DNA from: Acidobacteriota bacterium
GTDB lineage: Bacteria; Acidobacteriota; Terriglobia; Terriglobales; Acidobacteriaceae
Reading direction: 5' to 3'
NCBI GenBank assembly: GCA_021818105.1
Contig: JAKAFB010000013.1
Location: forward strand, 1 to 63,224
Length of the DNA: 63,224 nucleotides
The notes beneath the pieces were generated by a model. That model made no database searches and was not told the origin of the DNA. It saw nothing but the letters and a program-made list of their open reading frames with translations. The position numbers were made by a program, and so were the translations under genes. The number at the start of each line of letters is the position of its first letter. Positions within the stretch are counted from its first letter, which is position 1. Shown one piece after another: positions 27,377 to 36,051 of this stretch.

Positions 27377-28594
27377 TTATCTTCCGCGGTATGGGCTTCG
27401 CAGGTATTTACGGGCCTCATCGGCGCGGGTTGTGGTAGGGCCTGCGCGGATGACGGCTTTGTAGTTGGCGATGGCTGCGTGGCGCTCGTTGTTCAGGTCG
27501 CGGCACTGGCCGGCGGCAAGCAGAGAACGCAGTTTGAGCTCCGGCCCCACGTCAGGGGTGGAGGCCGCATGTTCATAGGCCTCGGCGGCCTCAGAGTAAT
27601 GGCGCTGGCCGCGCAGCGCATCGCCCAAGCCGAAATACGCAAGCTGAAGTCGGGCATCGACGAAATAGCCGGTTCTGGCGGCGTCGGCGAGTATCTCACG
27701 GTAGGTGTCAACGGCACGCATGCCCTCACCGGCATCCTTGCGGAGGTTCGCTTCCTCCAGACAGAAGAGGTAGTTGTGAGGGTATTGGGCCTTGAGGGTG
27801 CGCACAACCTCAATGGCCTCCTTGTATTTGGATTCGCGGCGCAAGAAGAGCGCGATGACGGTGCGCGCCTCAATGCTGGTGATGACGCCGCGATCGCCCG
27901 CGTCGTGGAGTAGCTCCATGCCTCTGGATTTTGAACCAGTGATGCCGACGAAGCCGATGAGAATTTTGAACGGAAGCGGCAAGGCACCAACGACGTACTG
28001 ATAGACGCCGACAACGAGCTTGGCATCCACGTAATTGGGATCCATATCGAGAACCCGCTCTTCGTCGTCCCTGGCCTTGGAGGCAAGACGAAAGCCGGCG
28101 CTGAAGCTACGCTCGACCATGGAGATGTAAGCACACTTGAGACTGCGGGCCCAGCCGCGGGCGAAAAGGGCATCAATGTCACGGGGATTGCGGCTGAGGC
28201 GCCAGTCGGCCTCGTGGACGGCTTCATCCATCAGGGCTGAGATGCGGTCGCGAACCTTCGGATCCTCTTCAGTGGCGTGCTTGCCGCTGAGGAATCCGTC
28301 ATTGGCGTAAAAAGTGGTGTCGAGCAGATCCTGACGGTAGAGCTCCTGGAAGACGACGGCATTCAGCAAGTAGTCGGTGGCCTGGGGGTCGCCGGGATGC
28401 TGAGCATGGATGTGCTCGAAACGCTCGACTGCACCCTTGTAGTCGAGGTTATAGAAGTGGTCGTAGGCATCACGCACCTGCGGATCGTTATTCATGGGGT
28501 TGGTACGGACCCCGGCGGACAGCCCGAACGTGGCTGCGACCAATAGAAGTGCGGCGCACCCGGCAATGCGTAAGCTGTTTCTTCCCTTCTTCAA
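27377..28594 (-). CDS. Secreted TPR-repeat protein
   Basis: A 405-residue exported protein. The start is taken as TTG 28594 because AAAGGAG lies 8 bases upstream; the GTG at 28603 overlaps that element. The signal peptide (IAGCAALLLVAATFGLSAG) is followed by TPR-like helices (AYDHFYNLDYKGAVERFEHI, YSEAAEAYEHAASTPDVGPE) and a central segment with GFVGITGSKSRGMELLHDAG. It is probably a periplasmic scaffold. Its specific role is unknown. Confidence 0.82.
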   Translation of the reverse strand: MKKGRNSLRIAGCAALLLVAATFGLSAGVRTNPMNNDPQVRDAYDHFYNLDYKGAVERFEHIHAQHPGDPQATDYLLNAVVFQELYRQDLLDTTFYANDGFLSGKHATEEDPKVRDRISALMDEAVHEADWRLSRNPRDIDALFARGWARSLKCAYISMVERSFSAGFRLASKARDDEERVLDMDPNYVDAKLVVGVYQYVVGALPLPFKILIGFVGITGSKSRGMELLHDAGDRGVITSIEARTVIALFLRRESKYKEAIEVVRTLKAQYPHNYLFCLEEANLRKDAGEGMRAVDTYREILADAARTGYFVDARLQLAYFGLGDALRGQRHYSEAAEAYEHAASTPDVGPELKLRSLLAAGQCRDLNNERHAAIANYKAVIRAGPTTTRADEARKYLRSPYRGR

Positions 28595-28863
28595 CCTGAC
28601 CACTCCTTTAATGTCCCTTCGCTTCAGTGAGGGCTATGGCCGCTGCACTTGCAACGGAGCCGGAGGACTTGGGCGCCGGATGGCTCGGAGATCAGCGAAT
28701 GTCCCCCATCGTGAAAGAAAAATCATCCGACATCAAAATGAAAAGCTGCCCCATTTGACGTTAAGCAGAATAAGAAAGCATTTTCCATAGCCGTCCCCAG
28801 GCTAAACAGACAATTCAGTAATGCGGAGCTGAACCAACAACTTCTTCACGAAGGAAGTGTGCA

Positions 28864-29313
28864 ATGAATCGTATTGAGCTGCTGAGACTTCTGCTGAATC
28901 AAGCCCAGTTTAACGGATTCGAGTTCCGGCGCTGGTATGTGTCGAAAATTCAGCCGGAGTGGCCGGGAACTGAACAGGCACTGGCGCTGCTCGCAAGCGA
29001 ATGCCGTTACTACGGCCTGCTGTTTTCGCACGATTTTGCGCAGTGCTTCTGGAGAACAGGGACCTCGATCAGCTTCAGAGTGCCGGCGGTGACCTATCCA
29101 CGGGTGAACAGCCGTGGCGAAGTCATGCAGGTAACGCGTAAGCCGTTCACGCGGCGGACGACCAAGCCGGATGTGTGGAAGTATCATCTGCGCCAAATGG
29201 CCGATAGCGGCGATCCGATTGCCTACCTATGCCGTTTTCTGCCAGCGCAGGACCAAGCCAGGATAAGCGGATGCAGCGAGTCCGCGACTCCGACGGCAGC
29301 CGCGCAGGCGTGA
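28864..29313 (+). CDS. Hypothetical protein, 149 residues
   Basis: Not recognised. The start is well supported: GAAGGAAG about 6 bases before the ATG. The sequence is soluble, aromatic and basic (FRRWYVSKIQPEWPGTEQAL, KPFTRRTTKPDVWKYHLRQM) with four cysteines that do not form an obvious metal motif. It stands alone between the divergent TPR gene and pyrF, and 46 bases separate it from pyrF. No signal peptide or membrane helix is seen. Confidence 0.6.
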   Translation: MNRIELLRLLLNQAQFNGFEFRRWYVSKIQPEWPGTEQALALLASECRYYGLLFSHDFAQCFWRTGTSISFRVPAVTYPRVNSRGEVMQVTRKPFTRRTTKPDVWKYHLRQMADSGDPIAYLCRFLPAQDQARISGCSESATPTAAAQA

Positions 29314-29359
29314 CTTTCCACACCACACTGGAATCATCGCCATGCAGTAGGATTTGGGT

Positions 29360-30148
29360 ATGCCCATCCCAGAACGCCTGAATCCTACGTTTGCCTCTTC
29401 TCGACCAGCCGCAGCGGATCCTATAGAAAAAGCCCGCAAGCGGCTGATTGTGGCCCTTGATGTGCCTGATGCGCACCGGGCACAGGAGATGGTGAACCGG
29501 CTGGAAGACACCTGCAAGTGGTTCAAGGTGGGGCTGGAGCTCTATGTGGCAGCCGGTCCGGCGGTGCTGGAGCCGCTGATTGCCAGGGGCTACTCGGTGT
29601 TTCTGGATCTGAAACTGCACGATATTCCAAACACAGTGGCGGGAGCTGCGCGCTCAGCGGCGGCGCTGGGTGTGCGGATGCTGACGGTGCATGCGCTGGG
29701 TGGCCCGGCGATGCTGACAGCAGCACGGGAGGCGCTGGCTCCGCTGGCAGACCCACCGGAGTTGCTGGCAGTAACGGTGCTAACGAGCATGGATGCGGTG
29801 CAAATGGGAGCAGTGGGGCTGGAACGCACGGCCGCGGAGCAGGTTCCCCTGCTGGCGAGAATGGGCCTGGAGGCAGGCGTGCGCGGGTTTGTGTGCTCTC
29901 CCCAGGAGGTGCAGGCGCTGAGGAGCCTGACCGGACCGGACGGAGTGCTGGTGATTCCGGGAATTCGCCCGGCAGGAGCGGATGTGGGCGACCAGAAGCG
30001 CATCGCAGCGCCTGCGGAGGCCCTGCGGATGGGAGCAAGCTATCTGGTGGTAGGCCGGCCGATTACACAGTCCGCTGAGCCCGCTGAGGCGGCAGAAGCA
30101 ATTCTGCGGGAGATGGCCGAGGCAGTAGGCGACTGCACGCAGGCATGA
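29360..30148 (+). CDS. pyrF: Orotidine 5'-phosphate decarboxylase
   Basis: Final step of UMP synthesis (OMP to UMP). The family signature is FLDLKLHDIPNTV, with the catalytic Asp-x-Lys-x-x-Asp. Also present are RLIVALDVPD at the first strand, KVGLELYVAAGP, and the phosphate-binding C-terminal PGIRPAGADVGDQKR and YLVVGRPIT. At 262 residues the length is normal. ATG 29360 is used; an in-frame TTG lies two codons earlier. A hairpin terminator follows the stop. Confidence 0.95.
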   Translation: MPIPERLNPTFASSRPAAADPIEKARKRLIVALDVPDAHRAQEMVNRLEDTCKWFKVGLELYVAAGPAVLEPLIARGYSVFLDLKLHDIPNTVAGAARSAAALGVRMLTVHALGGPAMLTAAREALAPLADPPELLAVTVLTSMDAVQMGAVGLERTAAEQVPLLARMGLEAGVRGFVCSPQEVQALRSLTGPDGVLVIPGIRPAGADVGDQKRIAAPAEALRMGASYLVVGRPITQSAEPAEAAEAILREMAEAVGDCTQA

Positions 30149-30150
30149 AG

Positions 30151-30173
30151 AAGCCCGGCTGCTCGCCGGGCTT
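30151..30173 (+). terminator. Hairpin terminator after pyrF
   Basis: AAGCCCGGC-TGCTC-GCCGGGCTT makes a perfect 9-bp stem starting 2 bases after the stop codon. Only a short T-tract follows. Confidence 0.65.
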
Positions 30174-30201
30174 GTCCCCCAATCAAGTATTCAACTGAAG
30201 C

Positions 30202-30381
30202 TTAAAGTTTTTCGTAGAAATCACAGGCAGAGCACGAGATATACACCCCACCAGGAACGCCGCGCTCACGGTCCTTAACGCGCTTGACGATACGCGTAGG
30301 CTTGTTGCACTTGGGACAGTCTGTCGACTTCGTCGTGTCCATAACTTTCTGGCGGTTGGCAGTTTTGGCAATCTTGGCCAT
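30202..30381 (-). CDS. Small zinc-ribbon protein, 59 residues
   Basis: Begins MAKIAKTANRQKVMDTTK and contains two cysteine pairs, CPKC and CSAC, 28 residues apart, in a basic protein ending DFYEKL. The layout is a zinc ribbon as in small ribosome- or polymerase-associated proteins, but it is not the L33 or L28 sequence. AGGAG lies about 14 bases before the ATG, rather far. It sits between pyrF (convergent) and the conserved hypothetical at 30548. Function unknown; a nucleic-acid-binding role is an inference. Confidence 0.72.
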   Translation of the reverse strand: MAKIAKTANRQKVMDTTKSTDCPKCNKPTRIVKRVKDRERGVPGGVYISCSACDFYEKL

Positions 30382-30547
30382 TGGCTTGGGTGTTTCTCCT
30401 TGTTGGAATGTCTCTGCTCACGCGAACAGCCTGGCCGATCGCGGCTTCAACGGCGCGGTCAATTGCGTGCCTCTGTATGCATGAAATGTCAGGGGCAAGC
30501 TGGACTCGCTCGGTCCAGTTTACAACAGGCGCACGTCCGGGCGCGCG

Positions 30548-31867
30548 CTACTCCGGCTGGGCGTTGCCAGAGGGCGGGCTGGCCGGGGGCTGCTGGGAGG
30601 GATTTTCCGTGGACGGCTGGCCTTGGGCCGGTTGTCCAGCCGGGGAGGACTGACCGCTGGGTTTGGTGCCAGTCTGGTCGTCGGGCTTCTCCTTGGGGAA
30701 CTGGACAGGGCGCATAACCCCAACGCTCTGACTGTCTGTCGGTAATTTTTCGCCTGGGTTGCGGAGGGTGGGCGGAGGTGCTGGGGCCTGCGTATTTGGG
30801 TCACGCTGGACATCGCCCATCTCAACCGTGTGGACGTTTGGATTTGCGGCAACCTCCGGCGTTCCGTTGCTGCGCATCATGCCTTCTACGACATCCTTGT
30901 TATAGACCACAGGCTCTTTGCCAATCTTTGCAATCTCGACACGGATGACCCGGTTGCCGTTGATACGGACGAACTCAACGTCACGGGGCGGCTTGCCGTA
31001 TATCCACTCTTCAAAGGGCATCTGGCCGTCCATTTCCCGGGTCTTGCTATCCGGTTGGCCCTTTGCGAAAAGAACCATGTCAGTGCTCATGCCAACGAGC
31101 ACCTGATGGTTGAGGATGGCTTCCTTGAGCTGGGGGGGGAGAGTGTCAGTAAATGCCTGAATTGGCGATTTGACCTGAAAGGAGATCAGGGGGGCTAGAA
31201 GATCCATGACCTGCTTGCCCGTTATCTCAGGGACATGGTCCTTGAAGGTCAGGGTAATCCGTGCACCGGTGGGCAAGGTTCCATCATCCTGCACGACAGG
31301 GTTCATGAAGTAAGGGTCTGTTCCAAGCTGGATATGGCGGAGGAAGCGGTGTTTCAGGTCGGGTCCGCCATTGAGCTGGAAGACAATCCTCGAGCGATCA
31401 ATCTTGACATCTGTAATGACCAGACGATCACCGGGATTGGCGCTTAATCCTTCACGCGTGACCATGGAGATGTATTCCTCTCCGGCGGGGTCAAGCTTTC
31501 CATTGGCCTCCAAAATAAGGCCTTTGTGCCCCCTCGGAATGGGACGCATGGCAAAGCCCTGTTCCCGCTGCAGGACACGAATCAGCTCAAGCCGGGTTCT
31601 GGCATCGAGCGGCTTGGAGTCGAATTGGACTTGTGTAGGCTTCACCTGAGCGAAGCGGCGGTCCATGGGCGGAGCTTCGCCGTTGGGTCCGGAGGCGACA
31701 GCGTTGCCGTTGCGGTCAATGGTGATGGCCTGTGCTGCGGCGAGGGGGGATGAGAGCAAGAAGGCGATGGCGCAAAGACCGGCAAGACACCACAATTCAG
31801 GCTTCGAGTGTGGCCTTTGAGGGGAAGTACGATACGCCGGAAAACAAAGAAGCGAGACTTGCCGCAT
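30548..31867 (-). CDS. Secreted hypothetical protein with Pro/Gln-rich tail
   Basis: Not recognised. 439 residues from the preferred ATG at 31867, which has GGGAGGG 7 bases upstream (a second ATG at 31870 is also possible). An N-terminal hydrophobic stretch (WCLAGLCAIAFLLSSPLAAAQA) suggests secretion. The middle has beta-rich stretches (DRLVITDVKIDRSRIVFQLN, FVRINGNRVIRVEIAKIG). The C-terminal ~90 residues are disordered and rich in Pro, Gln, Ser and Gly. It may act in the periplasm or at the outer membrane. It lies after accA and the CPBP-like gene on the same strand. Confidence 0.75.
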   Translation of the reverse strand: MRQVSLLCFPAYRTSPQRPHSKPELWCLAGLCAIAFLLSSPLAAAQAITIDRNGNAVASGPNGEAPPMDRRFAQVKPTQVQFDSKPLDARTRLELIRVLQREQGFAMRPIPRGHKGLILEANGKLDPAGEEYISMVTREGLSANPGDRLVITDVKIDRSRIVFQLNGGPDLKHRFLRHIQLGTDPYFMNPVVQDDGTLPTGARITLTFKDHVPEITGKQVMDLLAPLISFQVKSPIQAFTDTLPPQLKEAILNHQVLVGMSTDMVLFAKGQPDSKTREMDGQMPFEEWIYGKPPRDVEFVRINGNRVIRVEIAKIGKEPVVYNKDVVEGMMRSNGTPEVAANPNVHTVEMGDVQRDPNTQAPAPPPTLRNPGEKLPTDSQSVGVMRPVQFPKEKPDDQTGTKPSGQSSPAGQPAQGQPSTENPSQQPPASPPSGNAQPE

Positions 31868-31985
31868 CATGGGACCCTCCCATGGATGCTCTAAGCATGG
31901 CGCAAACTCTGCCGGCATTCAAGGGGAAACTAGGGATGCTCGTTTGACGCAGCAAAAGCCGGAAGGAATTCGGGGAGGCACGCGC

Positions 31986-33020
31986 TCAATCGGCGGTATT
32001 GGGACGATCAGGCGAAGTCTCTTCCCTGGTGGGAGATACGGGCGAAGTGGTTGGGGGCTGGATCTGCACGAGGCTAGGCGCGGAGGGCTCCGATGGCCCC
32101 ATGGTGGCTTCGTGCTGGCGGCGGGCAGCGGCATCGAGATCCACCGGGATTCCACCGGGGTGGAGGACCGGCGCGTTGAATTTGAAGTCGAGGTCGCGCG
32201 TGGCGCGGTACACGACGATGAGCAGGGTGAGCATGACGAGGAGCGCCACCCAACTGCCTTCCATACCGTAGCCGCCGCCGGTAATCCAAAAGGGGCCCAT
32301 GGGATTGCCTTCAATGATGGATGAGTGACTGTTGACTCCATTGACGGCGAGGCCAAAGACAATGGCACGGCTGGCCTTCCAGCCGAAGTTGATGCCCCAG
32401 CTGACCCAGAGGGCGCGGGTGCGCAGATAGGCCATGGACAGAACCAGGCCGAAAATGAAGGCGACACTGACGCTCATGCTGCTGGCGCCAGGGCGCATAC
32501 CTTGCACAATGGCGTAAAAGGCGGCAAATCCAAGTGAACCGCCGACGGGACCAACGCTCTCAACGAAGCGCTGGAAGCCGTAGCCGCGGAAGGCAACCTC
32601 CTCGGCCAAGGCCGCCAGGATGAAATAGGCAGTGTCTGCGATGAGCCAGCCCCACGAAGAGAGGTCTGTGCGAAGAACAATGGCAATGCCACCGACAAAG
32701 GTGAGCGGCAGAACACAGACGACTGCGGCGGCCCACCCAATGGCAAGGCCAAGTCCAGCTTCGCGCGGCCATCCCAGACGGGCGGGCAAGCCCTGTTCGC
32801 TCATGGGATGGCGTTGGCCGTCGAGCATGTAGCCGAGAAGCGCATAGCCCGCAAGAAGCAGGAAGAGCAAGAGACCTTCTGCGATGAGGGGCGACCAGAC
32901 CTCGCTGGCCCACGCATCTGCGCTATGGTGAGCAAAGCCGCGCACGAGGAAGTAGTAGATGACTGCGCAGAGGAACTCGAGATAAGAGCGCAGACGCGTG
33001 CGGACTACCTGTGGTGGCAC
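31986..33020 (-). CDS. CPBP/CAAX-protease-like membrane protein, catalytic motifs partly lost
   Basis: A 344-residue multi-helix membrane protein. It has CPBP (Abi/CAAX prenyl protease-like) motif 1 intact: AEEVAFRGYGFQRF (E140, E141, R145). Where the family has FxxxH, it reads FYAIVQG (about 168-174). Where the family has HxxxN/D, it reads NFGWK (N211). Both zinc-ligand histidines therefore appear replaced, so peptidase activity is doubtful. A C-terminal cytoplasmic tail is Pro/Thr/Ser-rich. The GTG start lies 5 bases after the accA stop with GGAAGG inside the accA tail, so it is coupled to accA. Confidence 0.8.
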   Translation of the reverse strand: MPPQVVRTRLRSYLEFLCAVIYYFLVRGFAHHSADAWASEVWSPLIAEGLLLFLLLAGYALLGYMLDGQRHPMSEQGLPARLGWPREAGLGLAIGWAAAVVCVLPLTFVGGIAIVLRTDLSSWGWLIADTAYFILAALAEEVAFRGYGFQRFVESVGPVGGSLGFAAFYAIVQGMRPGASSMSVSVAFIFGLVLSMAYLRTRALWVSWGINFGWKASRAIVFGLAVNGVNSHSSIIEGNPMGPFWITGGGYGMEGSWVALLVMLTLLIVVYRATRDLDFKFNAPVLHPGGIPVDLDAAARRQHEATMGPSEPSAPSLVQIQPPTTSPVSPTREETSPDRPNTAD

Positions 33021-33025
33021 CAGGG

Positions 33026-33871
33026 CTAACCTTCCGTATAGAACTGCGCGATGTTGCGGAACTTCTGCTGGCGGGCGGCAACGAGCTGATCAATGGGAAT
33101 GGACTTGAGCTCGGCCAGATGCTTCTTGAGGGCTGTGCCGAGGATACCTGCACCGGCTTCGTGGTCTGTGTGAGCGCCGCCATCGGGCTCGGATATGATT
33201 TCGTCCACACAGCCGAGCGCTGCGACCTCAGGAGCGGAGATACGCATGGCCTCGGCAGCTTTTTGCTTATGGGCGGCGTCGCGCCACATGATGGCTGCGC
33301 AGGACTCCGGCGTAATCACGAAGTAGAGGGCATTCTCTAGGATCAGGACTCGGTCACTGACGGCAAGCGCCAGAGCGCCCCCGGAGCCGCCTTCTCCGCT
33401 GATGACGGAGATGGTGGGCACGCGAAGGCGGGACATTTCAAGGATGTTGCGAGCAATGGCTTCGGCCTGGCCGCGCTCTTCGGCTCCGAGGCCGGGAAAG
33501 GCGCCAGGAAGATCGATGAGGCTGATGATGGGGCGGTTGAACTTTTCAGCAATTCTCATGCAGCGGAGAGCCTTGCGATAGCCCTCGGGATGAGGCATAC
33601 CGAAGTTGCGGCGGACGCGCTCCTTGGTGGTGCCGCCCTTGCGATTGCCAATGACGAGGACCTCTTCGCCACCAAGCCGCGCCATGCCGCAGGCTACGGC
33701 CTCGTCGTCGCCAAAGGCGCGATCCCCGTGAATCTCGCTGAAATCGGTAAAGATTCGCTCGATAAAGTCCATGGGATACGGCCGCTGGGGATGGCGGGCT
33801 CGCTCGATTCTGCTCCATGCAGGCGATACAGCCTGCGCCTCCTGGGAACTGACTGGTGTATGTTCGCTCAT
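33026..33871 (-). CDS. accA: Acetyl-CoA carboxylase carboxyltransferase subunit alpha
   Basis: AccA is half of the carboxyltransferase that makes malonyl-CoA for fatty acid synthesis. Recognised stretches are ERARHPQRPYPMDFIERIF, VIGNRKGGTTKERVRRNFGMP, DLPGAFPGLGAEERGQAEAIA and ISGEGGSGGALALAVSD. From the preferred ATG at 33871 it is 281 residues. This is shorter than E. coli AccA (319) because most of the N-terminal helical region is missing. The frame extends to 33931, but those 20 residues are not AccA-like. No Shine-Dalgarno is obvious. A CPBP-like gene follows immediately. Confidence 0.94.
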   Translation of the reverse strand: MSEHTPVSSQEAQAVSPAWSRIERARHPQRPYPMDFIERIFTDFSEIHGDRAFGDDEAVACGMARLGGEEVLVIGNRKGGTTKERVRRNFGMPHPEGYRKALRCMRIAEKFNRPIISLIDLPGAFPGLGAEERGQAEAIARNILEMSRLRVPTISVISGEGGSGGALALAVSDRVLILENALYFVITPESCAAIMWRDAAHKQKAAEAMRISAPEVAALGCVDEIISEPDGGAHTDHEAGAGILGTALKKHLAELKSIPIDQLVAARQQKFRNIAQFYTEG

Positions 33872-34140
33872 CAGCTTATGGCTTCTGGCGCGGTACCGAC
33901 CTGGAACGGTAACCCCAGTACGGTGGACCACACAAAGGTGATTCTACGGGTCAGGAGCGCTTCGGACAAATCAGAGCTGGCATGGGTACAAGAATAGCCA
34001 CCAGAGATTGACATGAGAGATGGCACTGAGACCTTGTGGCAAAGGGCACCCTGCACTGGTGCATGGCGCATAGTATAGTGTGCCTAACCTGGCTCCAGCC
34101 GGGGTCAAAAAAAAACATTTGAGAGGGTTCGAGGAGGAAC

Positions 34141-35955
34141 ATGCCTACATCGCGCAGAGAGTTTGTAGCGCTCGGGTCCATGGGGTTGCTGGCCAGTGCC
34201 CTGCCCGCTGACGCAAGCCAGGCAACGGACACGCCGGGGCAAAGCCAGACACCTGGAGCACCGCCTGCTTTCGGCACTGCGCCCGCCGTGGGGCCGGAGG
34301 TTTCTCCAACCACTTTTCGCGAGGCGGAGAAGCTTGTGCAAGTGGAGATGACAGACCACGACCTGGCTGAGGCCGCGAGCAACTGGCGTGTGCAGATGGC
34401 TCCGCTGTTCGAGCGGCGCACGGGTCCACGGAAGCTGGAACTGGAGGCCACACTGGCTCCGGCGACGCAGTGGAATCCTGCACTGCCGGGCATTGTGACG
34501 GGCATGGCCCCGGCCAATGCATTGGTGCGCAGCGCTGACCCGCACAAGCCGTTGCCGGAGAATGAGGAGGACATTGCCTACGCTTCCGTTGCGCAGCTTT
34601 CGCGATGGGTGGAGAGCCGGGACATTACCTCGGAACAATTAACGGAGATTTATCTGCGCCGCATTGAACGCTTCAATCCGCAGTTGCACTGCGTGATAAC
34701 GCAGATGCGCGAGCATGCGCTGGAGCAGGCACGGCAGGCAGACAAGGAGATTGCTGCAGGACGCTATCGCGGACCTCTGCATGGGATACCGTGGGGCGCC
34801 AAGGACCTGCTGGACACGGCGGGAATTCCCACAACTTACGGTGCGGAGCCGTTTCGCGGTCGCGTGCCTGCGGTGGATAGCGCGGTGGTGCAGAAGCTGA
34901 ATGAGGCAGGCGCAGTGCTGATTGCCAAGCTCAGCATGGGTGCGCTGGCGCTGAATGACATCTGGTTTGGCGGGCAAACGATGAACCCATGGCTGCTGGA
35001 GGAGGGGTCTTCAGGCTCGAGCGCGGGGCCGGGTGCTGCGACCGCGGCGGCGCTGGTTGGGTTTTCCATAGGGAGCGAGACTGGTGGCAGCATGGTGAGC
35101 CCTTCAATGCGCTGCGGCGTGGCGGGCCTGCGGCCAACCTTTGGGCGAGTGCCTCGCACGGGAGCGATGACGTTGTGCTGGTCACTGGACAAGCTGGGAC
35201 CCATGACACGCAGCGTGGAAGACACCGTGCTGGTGCTGAACGCGATTTCCGGACCGGATGCAGGCGACCTGGCAAGCGTGCCGAGTACGCTAGCCTTTGA
35301 CGCCACGGCGGGCGTGGCGGGACTGCGCGTAGGATACTTCCCACAATGGATGCGGGAAAGCCCTGCGACAGATGTGGACCGTGCAGCGCTGGAGACAGTG
35401 AAGAAACTGGGAATGAAGACAGTGGAGGTGACAATTCCCGACTGGCCCTACGACTCACTGAACCTGATTCTGTTTGCCGAATCGGCCGCGGCATTTGAAG
35501 AGTTGACGCTGAGCCACAAGGTGGATGAGCTGAAGGCACAGGTGCCGGACGCGTGGCCGAATGTCTTTCGGCAATCACGCTTCCTCTCAGCGGTGGACAT
35601 GGTGCAGACAGACAGGATGCGCCGCAAGGTGGCACAGGAGATGGCACGAATCTTTGCAGATGTGGACCTGCTGCTGGTGCCCTCGCTGCGCGACGAGATG
35701 CTGGTCATCACAAACAACACCGGGCATCCCTCGCTGACATTGCGCGCGGGCTTTGTGGAGGTGTCTGAAGCGCGCAGCGACTGGGCTCCGGATCCAAAGA
35801 ATCCGTTGCCGAAGTTTTCCCCACCGCGGCGTGTGCCGTACGGCATCACGCTCATTGGGCGACTGTTCGGCGAGGGCATACTGGCACAGGCTGGGCTTGC
35901 GCTGGAGCGAGCCTTTGGCGTGGCGGATGAGCGTCCGCCGCAGTTTAATTCATAA
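34141..35955 (+). CDS. Tat-exported amidase (amidase signature family)
   Basis: A 604-residue amidase-signature hydrolase. The catalytic triad is visible: K221 in PWGAKDLLDTAGIP, the cis-serine in GSSGSSAGPGAA (289-300), and the nucleophile S317 in GSETGGSMVSPS. The N-terminus TSRREFVALGSMGLLASALPA is a twin-arginine signal peptide, so the enzyme is exported folded. An extra ~120 residues separate it from the amidase domain. GAGGAGGAAC gives a strong ribosome binding site for ATG 34141. Members cleave linear amides; the substrate here is unknown. A role as GatA is unlikely given export and the lack of gatB/gatC neighbours. Confidence 0.92.
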   Translation: MPTSRREFVALGSMGLLASALPADASQATDTPGQSQTPGAPPAFGTAPAVGPEVSPTTFREAEKLVQVEMTDHDLAEAASNWRVQMAPLFERRTGPRKLELEATLAPATQWNPALPGIVTGMAPANALVRSADPHKPLPENEEDIAYASVAQLSRWVESRDITSEQLTEIYLRRIERFNPQLHCVITQMREHALEQARQADKEIAAGRYRGPLHGIPWGAKDLLDTAGIPTTYGAEPFRGRVPAVDSAVVQKLNEAGAVLIAKLSMGALALNDIWFGGQTMNPWLLEEGSSGSSAGPGAATAAALVGFSIGSETGGSMVSPSMRCGVAGLRPTFGRVPRTGAMTLCWSLDKLGPMTRSVEDTVLVLNAISGPDAGDLASVPSTLAFDATAGVAGLRVGYFPQWMRESPATDVDRAALETVKKLGMKTVEVTIPDWPYDSLNLILFAESAAAFEELTLSHKVDELKAQVPDAWPNVFRQSRFLSAVDMVQTDRMRRKVAQEMARIFADVDLLLVPSLRDEMLVITNNTGHPSLTLRAGFVEVSEARSDWAPDPKNPLPKFSPPRRVPYGITLIGRLFGEGILAQAGLALERAFGVADERPPQFNS

Positions 35956-35963
35956 GAACAAGA

Positions 35964-36026
35964 AATCGGGTTGCCCTGCGCAAATTCTTCAACATCAGCT
36001 GAAGAGTTGCACAAGACAACCCGATT
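35964..36026. terminator. Long imperfect hairpin between convergent genes
   Basis: AATCGGGTTG and CAACCCGATT (10-bp outer stem) enclose a second stem around CTTCA and TGAAG, giving an extended cruciform-like hairpin. It fills the gap between the amidase and the flavoprotein stop codons and could terminate from both sides. Confidence 0.5.
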
Positions 36027-36051
36027 GGGTCAGACCTGCTGCCTGCATCGA

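Noticed and set aside
30202..30381. Ribosomal protein L33 or L28 as identity of the small zinc-ribbon protein
   Set aside because: The cysteine pattern is similar, but the rest of the sequence does not match either protein.
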